A DNA stretch of 8,745 nt, taken from assembly GCA_959605275.1 (NCBI GenBank), contig CAUHFD010000117.1, positions 1 to 8,745 on the forward strand. The letters are read 5' to 3'. The notes beneath the pieces are model-generated. The model was not told the origin of the DNA, did not search any database, and saw nothing but the letters and a program-made list of their open reading frames with translations. Source of the DNA: an uncultured Eubacteriales bacterium. GTDB lineage: Bacteria > Bacillota > Clostridia > Oscillospirales > Ruminococcaceae. The stretch's first letter is position 1. Each line of letters starts with the position of its first letter. Shown here piece after piece: positions 1 through 7,070 of the stretch. The position numbers and the translations under genes were made by a program.

Positions 1-1116
1 TATCGTGATCCGATCCCCGCACAATGCGAAACTTTTCTCGAGCTGTTCTTTGACCACCGTCACCGGATTGCCTTTGTTCGACGCATCATAATCATATAAA
101 ATGCCGCCGTCCTCGGTGATCAGCACCACTTTCGTGGTCGTACTGCCGGCGTCGATACCCAGATAAGCGCCGCCCTCATAGCTTTGCGGATCCACACGCG
201 GCAGGGAATGCGAAGCGTGACGCTTCACAAAAGCTTCATAATCCTGCTTTGTTTCAAACAACGGAGGCATGGATTTTGCCATGGCGACCGGTGCCGTATT
301 GCTGATTTTATCGATCAACTCCTGATAAGAGATCGGCTGGAACTCCCGCGCACCGATTGCCGCACCGATTGCAACAAACACCTGCGAATTTTCCGGGAAC
401 ACCGCCGAATCCTCATCCAGTTTTAAATCTTCGACAAATTGCCGTCCCAGCTCTTTAAAGAAGAACAGCGGACCACCCAAAAAGACGACCTTGCCTTTGA
501 TTTCCCGTCCCTGTGCAAGTCCGGATACCGTCTGAGAAACCACAGCCTGCAATACGCTTGCCGCCAGGTCCTCTTTTCTCGCGCCCTGGTTTAACAACGG
601 CTGGATATCGGACTTGGCAAAAACACCGCAGCGTGACGCAATCGGATAGATCATATCATGCTTCTGCGCCAAAGCGTCAAATTGGTCAATCGGCACGTTC
701 AGCAGTGTCGCCATCTGGTCAATAAATGCACCGGTACCTCCTGCACAGCTTCCGTTCATCCGTTCTTCCAGACCGCCGGTCAGAAACAATATTTTTGCGT
801 CTTCTCCGCCCAATTCAATGACCGCGTCTGCATCAGGGATAAAGGTATTTACTGATTTTGCCGTTGCAAATACTTCCTGAATAAATTCTATGCCTGCCGG
901 TTCTGCGATGCCGAACCCGGCAGAACCGGTGATGGCTACCGACAGCATATGCCCATCCAGCGTATCCTGAAATTCTCGCAGCATATCAATAATTGTTTCT
1001 TTTACCTTGGAACCATGCCTGGTATATTCTGACCGAATCAGCTTATTTGTTTCATCCAACACCGCAATTTTGGCAGTAGTAGAACCCAAATCGATTCCAA
1101 CACAATAGTTACTCAT
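1..1116 (-). CDS. Acyl-CoA dehydratase activase, long two-domain form (HgdC/BadF/BcrA family), C-terminus outside window
   Basis: The first 372 residues are open with no stop and continue past the left edge. Activases of this family are ATP-driven, [4Fe-4S]-containing electron donors that reduce 2-hydroxyacyl-CoA dehydratases or benzoyl-CoA-type reductases in the cytoplasm. The sequence starts MSNYCVGIDLGSTTAKIAV, the phosphate-1 loop of the ASKHA ATPase fold. IELGGEDAK follows at about residues 100-108. NGSCAGGTGAF has Cys127 and SRCGVFAKSD has Cys163; these match the two cysteines that bridge the subunit-shared cluster in HgdC. LGGPLFFF lies near residue 213. A second phosphate loop, YLGIDAGSTTTKVVL, begins at residue 318, so a second ATPase domain starts after a roughly 60-residue linker. 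This is the layout of the very long (about 1,400-residue) clostridial activase-related proteins, so most of the gene is probably missing here. ATG at 1114-1116 is preceded by GGTGA and an in-frame stop. No dehydratase subunit is visible nearby, so the substrate is unknown. Confidence 0.9.
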   Translation of the reverse strand, partial: MSNYCVGIDLGSTTAKIAVLDETNKLIRSEYTRHGSKVKETIIDMLREFQDTLDGHMLSVAITGSAGFGIAEPAGIEFIQEVFATAKSVNTFIPDADAVIELGGEDAKILFLTGGLEERMNGSCAGGTGAFIDQMATLLNVPIDQFDALAQKHDMIYPIASRCGVFAKSDIQPLLNQGARKEDLAASVLQAVVSQTVSGLAQGREIKGKVVFLGGPLFFFKELGRQFVEDLKLDEDSAVFPENSQVFVAIGAAIGAREFQPISYQELIDKISNTAPVAMAKSMPPLFETKQDYEAFVKRHASHSLPRVDPQSYEGGAYLGIDAGSTTTKVVLITEDGGILYDYDASNKGNPVTVVKEQLEKSFALCGDRITI

Positions 1117-1202
1117 CAATTCACCGACTTTTTTCTCAATAATTCACCTTATGTATCCATATAAAAACAATCTGTTTCGTCATTTTTCGACTATCCGTGC
1201 AC

Positions 1203-1245
1203 ACATTGCATGCCTTGTTGCATCACACAACAAGGCATGCAATGT
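1203..1245. repeat. Perfect 18-bp inverted repeat (hairpin) with 7-base loop in the activase leader
   Basis: ACATTGCATGCCTTGTTG at 1203-1220 is exactly repeated as its reverse complement at 1228-1245, with loop CATCACA on the plus strand. It lies between P1 and the activase ATG, about 87 bases before the start codon. No T-run follows directly on either strand, so it is not a standard intrinsic terminator. It could be a leader RNA structure affecting stability or processing, a bidirectional barrier, or a large DNA operator. The perfection of the stem is clear; the role is inference. Confidence 0.7.
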
Positions 1246-1256
1246 AACAAATTCTT

Positions 1257-1291
1257 AATAGCTCTCAAAATCCTTACTTTTGAGTGCTATT
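1257..1291. promoter_or_regulatory. Putative operator at P1: 14-bp inverted repeat (13 of 14), 7-base spacer
   Basis: AATAGCTCTCAAAA at 1257-1270 matches the reverse complement of TTTTGAGTGCTATT at 1278-1291 at 13 of 14 positions, with spacer TCCTTAC. The element is 35 bases long, like the one at P2, and starts at the expected P1 start site. The half-site ATAGCACTC resembles half of a CIRCE element, but the spacing is wrong for HrcA. The binding protein is unknown. Confidence 0.5.
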
Positions 1292-1297
1292 GAGATT

Positions 1298-1306
1298 ATT
1301 ATAACA
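1298..1306 (-). promoter_or_regulatory. Candidate proximal promoter P1, extended -10 (TGTTATAAT)
   Basis: This is the same nine-base TGTTATAAT as P2, exactly 77 bases closer to the activase gene. The 17-base-upstream position reads TCCGCT, so there is no recognisable -35. A start near 1291 would fall at the edge of the inverted repeat 1257-1291, giving a leader of about 175 bases that contains the 18-bp hairpin. The conserved context shared with P2 supports function for both. Confidence 0.55.
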
Positions 1307-1341
1307 CATACCTCTGGCGCAGCGGAGCGAGCAGTGCTTCA

Positions 1342-1376
1342 ATGTTCTCAAAAGCGCATCGTGCTATTGAGAACAT
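1342..1376. promoter_or_regulatory. Putative operator at P2: 10-bp perfect inverted repeat, 15-base spacer
   Basis: ATGTTCTCAA at 1342-1351 is the exact reverse complement of TTGAGAACAT at 1367-1376. Pairing continues inside the spacer after one mismatch, so most of the 35 bases are palindromic. The right arm overlaps the last two bases of the P2 -10 box and the rest covers the expected start site. That is a typical place for a repressor site. The regulator is not identifiable from the sequence. It could also form an RNA hairpin at the 5' end of the transcript. Confidence 0.5.
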
Positions 1377-1383
1377 TATAACA
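1375..1383 (-). promoter_or_regulatory. Candidate distal promoter P2, extended -10 (TGTTATAAT)
   Basis: The minus strand reads TG-T-TATAAT, a perfect extended -10 element for the main sigma factor. No good -35 hexamer lies 17 bases upstream. TTAACA at 1401-1406 is 20 bases away, which is long, but extended -10 promoters can work with a weak -35. A start near 1368 would give a leader of about 250 bases before the activase ATG. Promoter activity is inferred from sequence only. Confidence 0.55.
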
Positions 1384-1469
1384 GAATTTCAAAATGCTCC
1401 TGTTAACAAACAATGAATATATTATAAATGAAAATTATACCTTTTTTATCTGTTTTGAAAGCATCTTGA

Positions 1470-1688
1470 TTATTCGCCAAACAAACTTTTTTGAAGGCGA
1501 AGAATCTGTTCTCTGCGTTTCACCGTTTCTTCTGCGTTGATATGATATTTCCCGTTATCCCAAAAGATCATATCCCCTTCCCGAGGTGTGCCTTCGATAT
1601 TTTCAAGAGTAATTTCTTGCTTTTTGCGGTTCTCATCTTCACACACCGCAATCCCGTTCTCGATTCGGTCAACTGACAGCCATTCCAT
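1470..1688 (-). CDS. DUF3006 domain-containing protein
   Basis: A 72-residue soluble protein, rich in charged residues. The pattern is that of DUF3006: WLSVDRIENGIAVCEDE at the start, a short strand, EGDMIFWDNGKYHINAEET, then a basic/acidic helix KRREQILRLQKSLF at the end. Its length is normal for the family. No enzymatic residues are evident and the biochemical function is unknown. It has a very good ribosome site, GGAGG at 1696-1700, 7 bases before the ATG. It lies 50 bases downstream of the ComEC-like hydrolase gene. DUF3006 genes are recurrently found next to this hydrolase type, so a shared role is likely. It appears to be the last gene of the co-directional run before the 353-base gap. 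Confidence 0.85.
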   Translation of the reverse strand: MEWLSVDRIENGIAVCEDENRKKQEITLENIEGTPREGDMIFWDNGKYHINAEETVKRREQILRLQKSLFGE

Positions 1689-1738
1689 GTTCCTGCCTCC
1701 TTTTTATTGTTCTATGCTCGACTGATTTCGGGCGGATC

Positions 1739-2683
1739 CTATTTTTCGGTGGTAAACTGAATGGTGCTTCCATCCGTTTGCGCTACGACTGTTCCGCTTA
1801 CATCAGTACGATAAACCGTTGTATCCAATTTGTTCAACCGCTTGACGACTTCTTTATGCGGATGTCCGTAACTGTTGTCCGCCCCCAATGAAAGCACGCA
1901 ATAATCTGGCTGTAATTGATCCAAAAATTTCTGTGATGAGGCAGTGCTGCTGCCATGATGGGACACTTTGTAAACGTTTGTTTTGGTAACTTTCCCCTGT
2001 GCGAGCAAATCCGCCTCGGCTTCCTTGCTACAATCTCCTGCAATCCAAAACGAAGCATTCTGATAAACAAACCTTGACACCACCGACATATTGTTTAAAT
2101 CGGTATACTCCGATATCGGTCCCAAAATTTCCAGCTTTCCGCCTCCGATATCAATGATGTCTCCCGGCGTTGCGCGGCGAACTTTTACGCCTTTATCGGC
2201 AACGGCGGTCAGTAAATCCAAATAGGTTTTGGTTGTCGGCGTTTGGGCATCGCTCAGCTTCGGAAGAATGATTTCTCCCACCGCAAACTGATTCACTACC
2301 GCATCCATTCCGCCGATATGATCAGAATGCGGATGGGTGCCAATCAATATGTCAATCTTATTAATGTTTTGCTCTTTCAAATAGCCGACAACACGTTCCG
2401 CCTGATCATTTTCTCCCGCATCAATTAAAATGTTTTTTCCGTTTGCCGAAATTAGGGTGCAATCCCCCTGCCCGACATCAAAAAAACGGACTTTAACCGG
2501 CATACTTCCGTCGCTTGCCGGCTGCTGCGGATCAAAAGCAGCTGTGATTTCCTGCCATGTCGGAATACCTTCTATTCCTACTTTATCGCCAAAGGTAATC
2601 AGCAGACAGACGAGCGTAACTGCCACCAATCCCCATACAATGATCCAATTGATTTTATTGCCACTGTTTTTTCTTTTTGCCAT
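1739..2683 (-). CDS. Membrane-anchored MBL-fold hydrolase, ComEC/Rec2 C-terminal-domain-like
   Basis: 314 residues. A short basic N-terminus (MAKRKNSGNK) is followed by one hydrophobic segment at about 12-31, which predicts an anchor with the catalytic domain outside the membrane. The metallo-beta-lactamase fold begins at about residue 61 with VRFFDVGQGDCTLI. The metal motif THPHSDHIGG is at 116-125 (His117, His119, Asp121, His122), with the metal-ligand Asp of AGDC at 217. SHHGS at 241-245 and SYGHPH near 271-276 complete the set typical of the ComEC extracellular domain. In ComEC this domain is proposed to degrade the non-transported DNA strand; here it is free-standing, without the channel domain, so nuclease activity is only a guess and phosphodiesterase or other hydrolase activity is possible. 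Its start overlaps the end of ygiQ by 29 bases. A purine-rich AAAGGAAA lies upstream at 2692-2699. Confidence 0.88.
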   Translation of the reverse strand: MAKRKNSGNKINWIIVWGLVAVTLVCLLITFGDKVGIEGIPTWQEITAAFDPQQPASDGSMPVKVRFFDVGQGDCTLISANGKNILIDAGENDQAERVVGYLKEQNINKIDILIGTHPHSDHIGGMDAVVNQFAVGEIILPKLSDAQTPTTKTYLDLLTAVADKGVKVRRATPGDIIDIGGGKLEILGPISEYTDLNNMSVVSRFVYQNASFWIAGDCSKEAEADLLAQGKVTKTNVYKVSHHGSSTASSQKFLDQLQPDYCVLSLGADNSYGHPHKEVVKRLNKLDTTVYRTDVSGTVVAQTDGSTIQFTTEK

Positions 2684-4550
2684 GTAGCTGATTTCCTTTC
2701 CGCCTGAACGCAGACTGTTTTTCTTTTTGTGTTGGCTTCACCGTATTTTTCGCCGTTTTAGCTTCACCCTTGATTAAGCATCCCGGCGCGTCCCCAATCA
2801 GATCGGTACGCTTTGCACGTTTGAGCGCTTCGGTAATGATTTGCCGGTTTTCCGGCTTGTAGTATTGCAACAGCGCCCGCTGCATTTTCTTTTCTTCGGC
2901 TGACCGCGGCACATAAACCGGCTGCATGGTATACGGGTCCAAACCGGTATAAAACATACAGGTCGAAATGGTGCCAGGCGTAGGATAAAAGTCCTGTACC
3001 TGCTGCGGACGGATCTTTTCCTTTTTCAAGAACAGCGCCAGCTCGATTGCCTCATACAGCGTACTGCCCGGATGTGAGGACATCAGATAGGGAACCAAAT
3101 ACTGTTCCTTATCCGCCTGCCCCGATGCCTCAAAATACCGCCTGGAAAACTCCTTGTAACTCTCAATATGAGGCTTACCCATTTTGTCCAGTACCGCGGC
3201 ACTGCAATGTTCCGGTGCCACTTTCAGCTGTCCGCTGACATGATATTTGACCAGTTCTTTCAAAAAAGTATCATCTTTGTCTTCCAATAAATAATCATAT
3301 CGGATGCCGGAACGGATAAAAACCTTTTTGATTCCCGGCAAATTCCGCATTTTTCGTAGAATACCCAGATACTCCATATGATCGACTTCCAGCGCCGGAC
3401 AAGGCTTCGGCGCAAGACATTTCTTTCCCTTGCACAACCCTTTTTCCAGCTGCTTGTGACAAGAAGGATGCCTAAAATTTGCCGTTGGTCCCCCGACATC
3501 ATGAATGTATCCTTTAAATCCCGGCATTTTGGTCAACTTTTCTGCCTCAACCAGCAACGATTTCTCACTTCTGCAGGTGATTTTCCTGCCTTGATGCAAA
3601 GCAATGGAACAAAAATTGCAATTGCCGAAACAACCGCGGTTATGGGTGATGGAAAACTCGACTTCCTCAATTCCGGGGACGCCGCCCTGCGAATCATAAA
3701 TCGGATGCCACGCCCGCATATAGGGCAATGCGTACACACGGTCAAGCTCTTTCTGGCTCAGCGGCGGCATCGGCTCATTCTGTACCAGCATTTTATTTCC
3801 TTGTCGCTGTATCAGCCGTCTGCCCACTACGTCATCCTGTTCGTCCATCTGTTTTCTGCAAGCTTTGGCATAGGCTTCTTTACTGTTGCGCACCTGTTCC
3901 AAAGACGGACATTCCACCGATCCCCAAGGGGTATTGGCAGGCTCGGTCAGATAACAAGTCCCCTTCACATCGGTAATCTGACTGATATTTTCACCGCGAT
4001 CCAGTCGTTCCAGGATTTGTCTGGTCTGATTCTCTCCCATACCATATACTAATATATCTGCGCCGCTGTCAACAAGAATGGAGGGGCGCACCGCGTCATC
4101 CCAATAATCATAGTGTGCAAAGCGGCGCAAAGAAGCCTCCAACCCGCCGATAATCACCGGCACATCGGGATATGCTTTTTTCGCCATCTGTGCATAAACA
4201 ATCACCGCACGATCAGGGCGCTTTCCTGCTTTGCCGCCCGGTGAATAAGCATCATCCGATCGTTTCCGCTTTGCAGCAGTATAATGCGCTACCATGGAAT
4301 CAATATTGCCGGAGGTGATAAAAAAGCCCAATCGAGGCTTTCCGAAGCGCTTGATGTCCTCTGAATTATGCCAATCAGGCTGAGGGATCATTGCAACAGA
4401 ATACCCCTCAGCCTCAATCACACGTGAAATAATTGCAATGCCAAAACTCGGATGATCAACATAGGCATCTCCGCTGACGCAAATAATGTCAGGCTGTGTG
4501 ATGCCTTTTTTCTCCAAGTCCTTTTGAAAGACCGGTAAAAAATCGGACAT
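2655..4550 (-). CDS. YgiQ family radical SAM protein
   Basis: 631 residues from ATG 4550. The N-terminal region (about 1-270) has the YgiQ-type motifs GDAYVDHPSFGIAIISRVIE, MIPQPDW and GGLEASLRRFAHYDYW. The radical SAM core follows with NRGCFGNCNFCSI, a standard CxxxCxxC cluster motif at Cys307, Cys311 and Cys314. Later parts include VGGPTANFRHPSC and VAPEHCS, then VQDFYPTPGT. The lysine-rich tail (GKKKKQWQ) lies in the stretch that overlaps the next gene. The family is widespread in bacteria but its reaction is not established, so no substrate is assigned. An upstream in-frame ATG at 4616 would add 22 residues, but AAGGGAG sits just before 4550 and the family starts with a similar short N-terminus, so 4550 is preferred. 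The gene lies 92 bases after ftsK and may be co-transcribed. Confidence 0.9.
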   Translation of the reverse strand: MSDFLPVFQKDLEKKGITQPDIICVSGDAYVDHPSFGIAIISRVIEAEGYSVAMIPQPDWHNSEDIKRFGKPRLGFFITSGNIDSMVAHYTAAKRKRSDDAYSPGGKAGKRPDRAVIVYAQMAKKAYPDVPVIIGGLEASLRRFAHYDYWDDAVRPSILVDSGADILVYGMGENQTRQILERLDRGENISQITDVKGTCYLTEPANTPWGSVECPSLEQVRNSKEAYAKACRKQMDEQDDVVGRRLIQRQGNKMLVQNEPMPPLSQKELDRVYALPYMRAWHPIYDSQGGVPGIEEVEFSITHNRGCFGNCNFCSIALHQGRKITCRSEKSLLVEAEKLTKMPGFKGYIHDVGGPTANFRHPSCHKQLEKGLCKGKKCLAPKPCPALEVDHMEYLGILRKMRNLPGIKKVFIRSGIRYDYLLEDKDDTFLKELVKYHVSGQLKVAPEHCSAAVLDKMGKPHIESYKEFSRRYFEASGQADKEQYLVPYLMSSHPGSTLYEAIELALFLKKEKIRPQQVQDFYPTPGTISTCMFYTGLDPYTMQPVYVPRSAEEKKMQRALLQYYKPENRQIITEALKRAKRTDLIGDAPGCLIKGEAKTAKNTVKPTQKEKQSAFRRKGNQLHGKKKKQWQ

Positions 4551-4554
4551 AGTT

Positions 4555-4561
4555 CTCCCTT
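4555..4561 (-). promoter_or_regulatory. Ribosome binding site deciding the YgiQ start
   Basis: AAGGGAG on the minus strand lies 4 bases before the ATG at 4548-4550. The alternative ATG at 4616 has no comparable purine run at usual distance. The site therefore supports the shorter 631-residue protein. Confidence 0.65.
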
Positions 4562-4642
4562 TTCTGAAACATTTCCCAATAGAATCCGCATGAATGAGAA
4601 ACAATTGTTTTTGCACTTATGCGAACCCTGTTTCAAATGCTC

Positions 4643-7009
4643 TTAATCGTTATTTTGGTTCATATTTCGCTCAATCCATTGTTGTCGGGTCATCAATACC
4701 TGCCGCGGTTTACTTCCATCCATCGGACCGATAATGCCCTGCGCTTCCAGTTCGTCGATAATTCGTGCAGCTCTGGCATATCCTAACCGTAATTTACGCT
4801 GCAGAAAGGAGGTGGACGCTTGTCCGCTTTCAACTACACACTCGATCGCAGCCGGCAGCATTTCATCTTCGTCATCAAATCCGCCGCCGTCATGCTCTGC
4901 TTTTCCGGGTTTCGTTTCTTTTACGGCATTCTTCTCGATTTCACTGATGACCTGTTCATCATAAGCGGCTGTGTCTTTATGCTTTACAAATTGTACAATT
5001 TGTTCTACTTCTTTATCGCTGACAAAACACCCCTGTATCCGTACCGGCTTAGGCATACCCACCGGATAAAACAGCATATCTCCCCGTCCGAGCAGTTTTT
5101 CGGCGCCGCCGCCGTCCAATATCGTGCGGGAATCCACTTGAGAGGATACCGCAAAAGCAATACGGCTCGGAATATTCGCCTTAATGACGCCGGTGATGAC
5201 ATCCACCGACGGCCGCTGGGTTGCAATCACCAAATGCATTCCGGCGGCACGCGCCATCTGCGCCAAACGGCAAATCGCGTCTTCCACCTCATTGGGCGCC
5301 GCCATCATCAAGTCTGCTAACTCATCAATGATAATCACAATCTGGGGCAATGTTTCCAGCTCGTCGCTGATTCTTGCCATTTCATTATATCCGTCCAAAT
5401 CACGAACATTGTTATCGGCAAATATCTTATACCGGTTAAGCATCTCGGTAACCGCCCAGCTTAACGCGCCTGCCGCTTTTCGTGGATCAGTTACAACGGG
5501 CACTAACAAGTGGGGAATCCCATTGTAAACACCCAGCTCTACCACTTTTGGGTCTACCATTAACAACTTGACCTCTTTCGGGGTTGCTTTATACAACAAG
5601 CTCACGATAATGGAGTTAATACAAACTGATTTTCCCGAGCCAGTCGCCCCGGCAATCAGCATATGCGGCATTTTGGCAAGATTTGCAATTGTCACATTTC
5701 CCGAAATATCTCGTCCGAGCGCAACAGACAGCTTGCTCTTGGAATTTTCAAATTCCGGAGAATCAATAATTTCCCGCATCGTTACAATGTCAACCTGCTT
5801 GTTGGGAACCTCAATGCCGACGGCTGCCTTATTGGGGATCGGCGCTTCAATACGCACTCCCGCCGCTGCCAAATTCAAGGCAATATCATCAGCAAGACCG
5901 GTAATACGGCTGATTTTCACTCCCGCAGAAGGCTGCAGCTCATAACGCGTTACCGTCGGTCCCCTACTGATATCAATAATCCTCGTCTGCACGCCAAAGC
6001 TTTTGAGCGTATCTACCAGACGTGCTGCATTTGCCTTCAATTCCTCGCTGGTATCCACTCCCGCTCCTGATTTCGGCATTTTCAACAGGCTAACCGGAGG
6101 ATACACATAATTATCATCGCTTAAATTATCGGTAGATAACCGCATTTGATTATTTGAATCCGTTTGCAAAACAGGAGGAAGATCCGGCGTCTGCTGCGCC
6201 TTTTTGACCAACATTTCCAATTCGGACTTATTCTTTGAACCCTCCGGCTCTGTTTTTTCAAAATCCGGCTTTTTCTCGTCCGGCGTGGAAGGCGCCGCAT
6301 CTTGATCGGACAACGGTATATCTACTACCCGTTTTACACTGCGCGGTCCGAGATCAACATCAATATCAAAACGTGCTTCTTTGCGATTATGATCGATTCG
6401 CGCCTGATAATTTTCCTGCAATTTTCTGACCGGTTTGGAAGCGGTGCGCAAAACACCCGCAATCGTCGTACCGGTCAGTATCATTACAAAGGTAAAAATA
6501 GCAAGGAGAATAACGATTTTTGCGCCCAATTCCCCGCATCCCAGCAATAACGGCGTACCAAGCACCGCGCCCAACAAGCCGCCGTTTTTCAAGTCTACAC
6601 CTTGTTCAAAAATTAATGCGACCGTATCAATGAAATTATTGCCGTCCGGCTGACCTTTCAGGAAAATATGTAACGCGCCGCACAACATTATTAATAGCAA
6701 GCCAAGCTGCCAGATCTTATTTTTTACTGCGCTGATTGGTCGCTCCGTAGAAGCAAGAACCGATATGTAAACAATGGCGGGCGCCAACAGGAACACGCCA
6801 AAGCTGAACAACCCGTACAGTACATTATGAAAAAATCTCCATACCGACTCTCCGGGAAAAATTGCCAGCGCCAAAATTAACAATCCCGATACAAACCCGA
6901 TAATTGCCCAAAACTGGCGTTTATTTCTGCTGTTGTCGGTTTTGGCGGATTTTCCGGTATTCCGGACGGTTTTGCTCTTGGATTTTGTCCCTGCTGTTTT
7001 TCCTGCCAT
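4643..7009 (-). CDS. ftsK: FtsK/SpoIIIE family DNA translocase
   Basis: 788 residues, a usual length for SpoIIIE-type proteins. A basic N-terminus (1-31) precedes four or so membrane segments at about 33-51, 62-84, 99-117 and 163-186. A charged linker spans about 190-300. The motor follows: alpha/beta region from about 305, Walker A AGATGSGKS at 453-461, Walker B VIIIIDELADL near 558-566, and the ATQRPSVDVITG segment at 596-607. The C-terminal gamma winged helix at about 717-776 (LQRKLRLGYARAARIIDELE) is the domain that reads the polar KOPS/SRS sequences in this family. The protein pumps double-stranded DNA through the closing septum during chromosome segregation or sporulation. Whether it acts as FtsK or SpoIIIE cannot be told from the sequence. 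The neighbourhood matches Bacillus spoIIIE, which follows tepA and ylzJ. The only good Shine-Dalgarno (AAGGAG) is 13 bases before the ATG; an in-frame stop just upstream rules out an earlier start. Confidence 0.95.
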   Translation of the reverse strand: MAGKTAGTKSKSKTVRNTGKSAKTDNSRNKRQFWAIIGFVSGLLILALAIFPGESVWRFFHNVLYGLFSFGVFLLAPAIVYISVLASTERPISAVKNKIWQLGLLLIMLCGALHIFLKGQPDGNNFIDTVALIFEQGVDLKNGGLLGAVLGTPLLLGCGELGAKIVILLAIFTFVMILTGTTIAGVLRTASKPVRKLQENYQARIDHNRKEARFDIDVDLGPRSVKRVVDIPLSDQDAAPSTPDEKKPDFEKTEPEGSKNKSELEMLVKKAQQTPDLPPVLQTDSNNQMRLSTDNLSDDNYVYPPVSLLKMPKSGAGVDTSEELKANAARLVDTLKSFGVQTRIIDISRGPTVTRYELQPSAGVKISRITGLADDIALNLAAAGVRIEAPIPNKAAVGIEVPNKQVDIVTMREIIDSPEFENSKSKLSVALGRDISGNVTIANLAKMPHMLIAGATGSGKSVCINSIIVSLLYKATPKEVKLLMVDPKVVELGVYNGIPHLLVPVVTDPRKAAGALSWAVTEMLNRYKIFADNNVRDLDGYNEMARISDELETLPQIVIIIDELADLMMAAPNEVEDAICRLAQMARAAGMHLVIATQRPSVDVITGVIKANIPSRIAFAVSSQVDSRTILDGGGAEKLLGRGDMLFYPVGMPKPVRIQGCFVSDKEVEQIVQFVKHKDTAAYDEQVISEIEKNAVKETKPGKAEHDGGGFDDEDEMLPAAIECVVESGQASTSFLQRKLRLGYARAARIIDELEAQGIIGPMDGSKPRQVLMTRQQWIERNMNQNND

Positions 7010-7070
7010 CTTCTTTCGCGTACTCCTTCATTCAAAAATTCTGTTTTAACGCAAGCCAGAGCTCCCGCTC

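Larger units (their letters stand above)
1284..1383 (-). repeat. Direct repeat of a promoter/operator module (two 23-base copies, 77 bases apart)
   Basis: The copies at 1284-1306 and 1361-1383 read, on the minus strand, TGTTATAAT, two variable bases, then TCTCAATAGCAC. They agree at 21 of 23 positions; the only differences are 1296-1297 (TT) versus 1373-1374 (AC). A further shared block, TTTTGAGA on the minus strand, lies downstream of each, with 6 bases less separation in the P2 copy. The likely origin is local duplication followed by drift, or selection for two sites read by the same regulator. Confidence 0.7.
1117..1469. other. 353-base intergenic control region between the DUF3006 gene and the activase gene
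   Basis: I find no credible coding sequence here on either strand. The region is AT-rich apart from a GC-rich patch near 1315-1335. It holds two promoter-like modules reading towards the activase gene, two long inverted repeats next to them, and a perfect 18-bp hairpin in the predicted leader; these are listed separately. I see no GC-rich hairpin with a T-tract after the DUF3006 stop at 1470, so read-through from the upstream unit is possible. A further TATAAT lies at 1434-1439 on the minus strand but has no -35 partner at usual spacing. Confidence 0.75.

Noticed and set aside
253..264. Tandem 12-base repeat GCAATCGGTGCG in the activase gene
   Set aside because: It encodes VAIGAAIGA at the end of the first ATPase domain, a motif common in this family; in frame and unremarkable.
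1257..1291. CIRCE element (HrcA operator)
   Set aside because: One half-site reads ATAGCACTC, close to the CIRCE arm, but the arms are 15 bases apart at that register where CIRCE needs 9, and the gene is not a chaperone gene.
1395..1415. Rex (redox regulator) site around TTGTTTGTTAACA
   Set aside because: It would fit an activase gene, but the two half-sites are too close together compared with the TTGTTAA-N4-TTAACAA pattern and only one half is good.
3378..4052. 224-residue plus-strand reading frame inside ygiQ
   Set aside because: It is the antisense shadow of a well-matched radical SAM gene; the translation resembles no family and lacks a ribosome site.
4565..4635. Inverted pair TGAAACA / TGTTTCA and the 12-base palindrome AAACAATTGTTT (4599-4610) between ftsK and ygiQ
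   Set aside because: The 7-bp arms are 57 bases apart and do not extend, and a 12-base AT-rich palindrome is plausible by chance; no promoter hexamers surround them.
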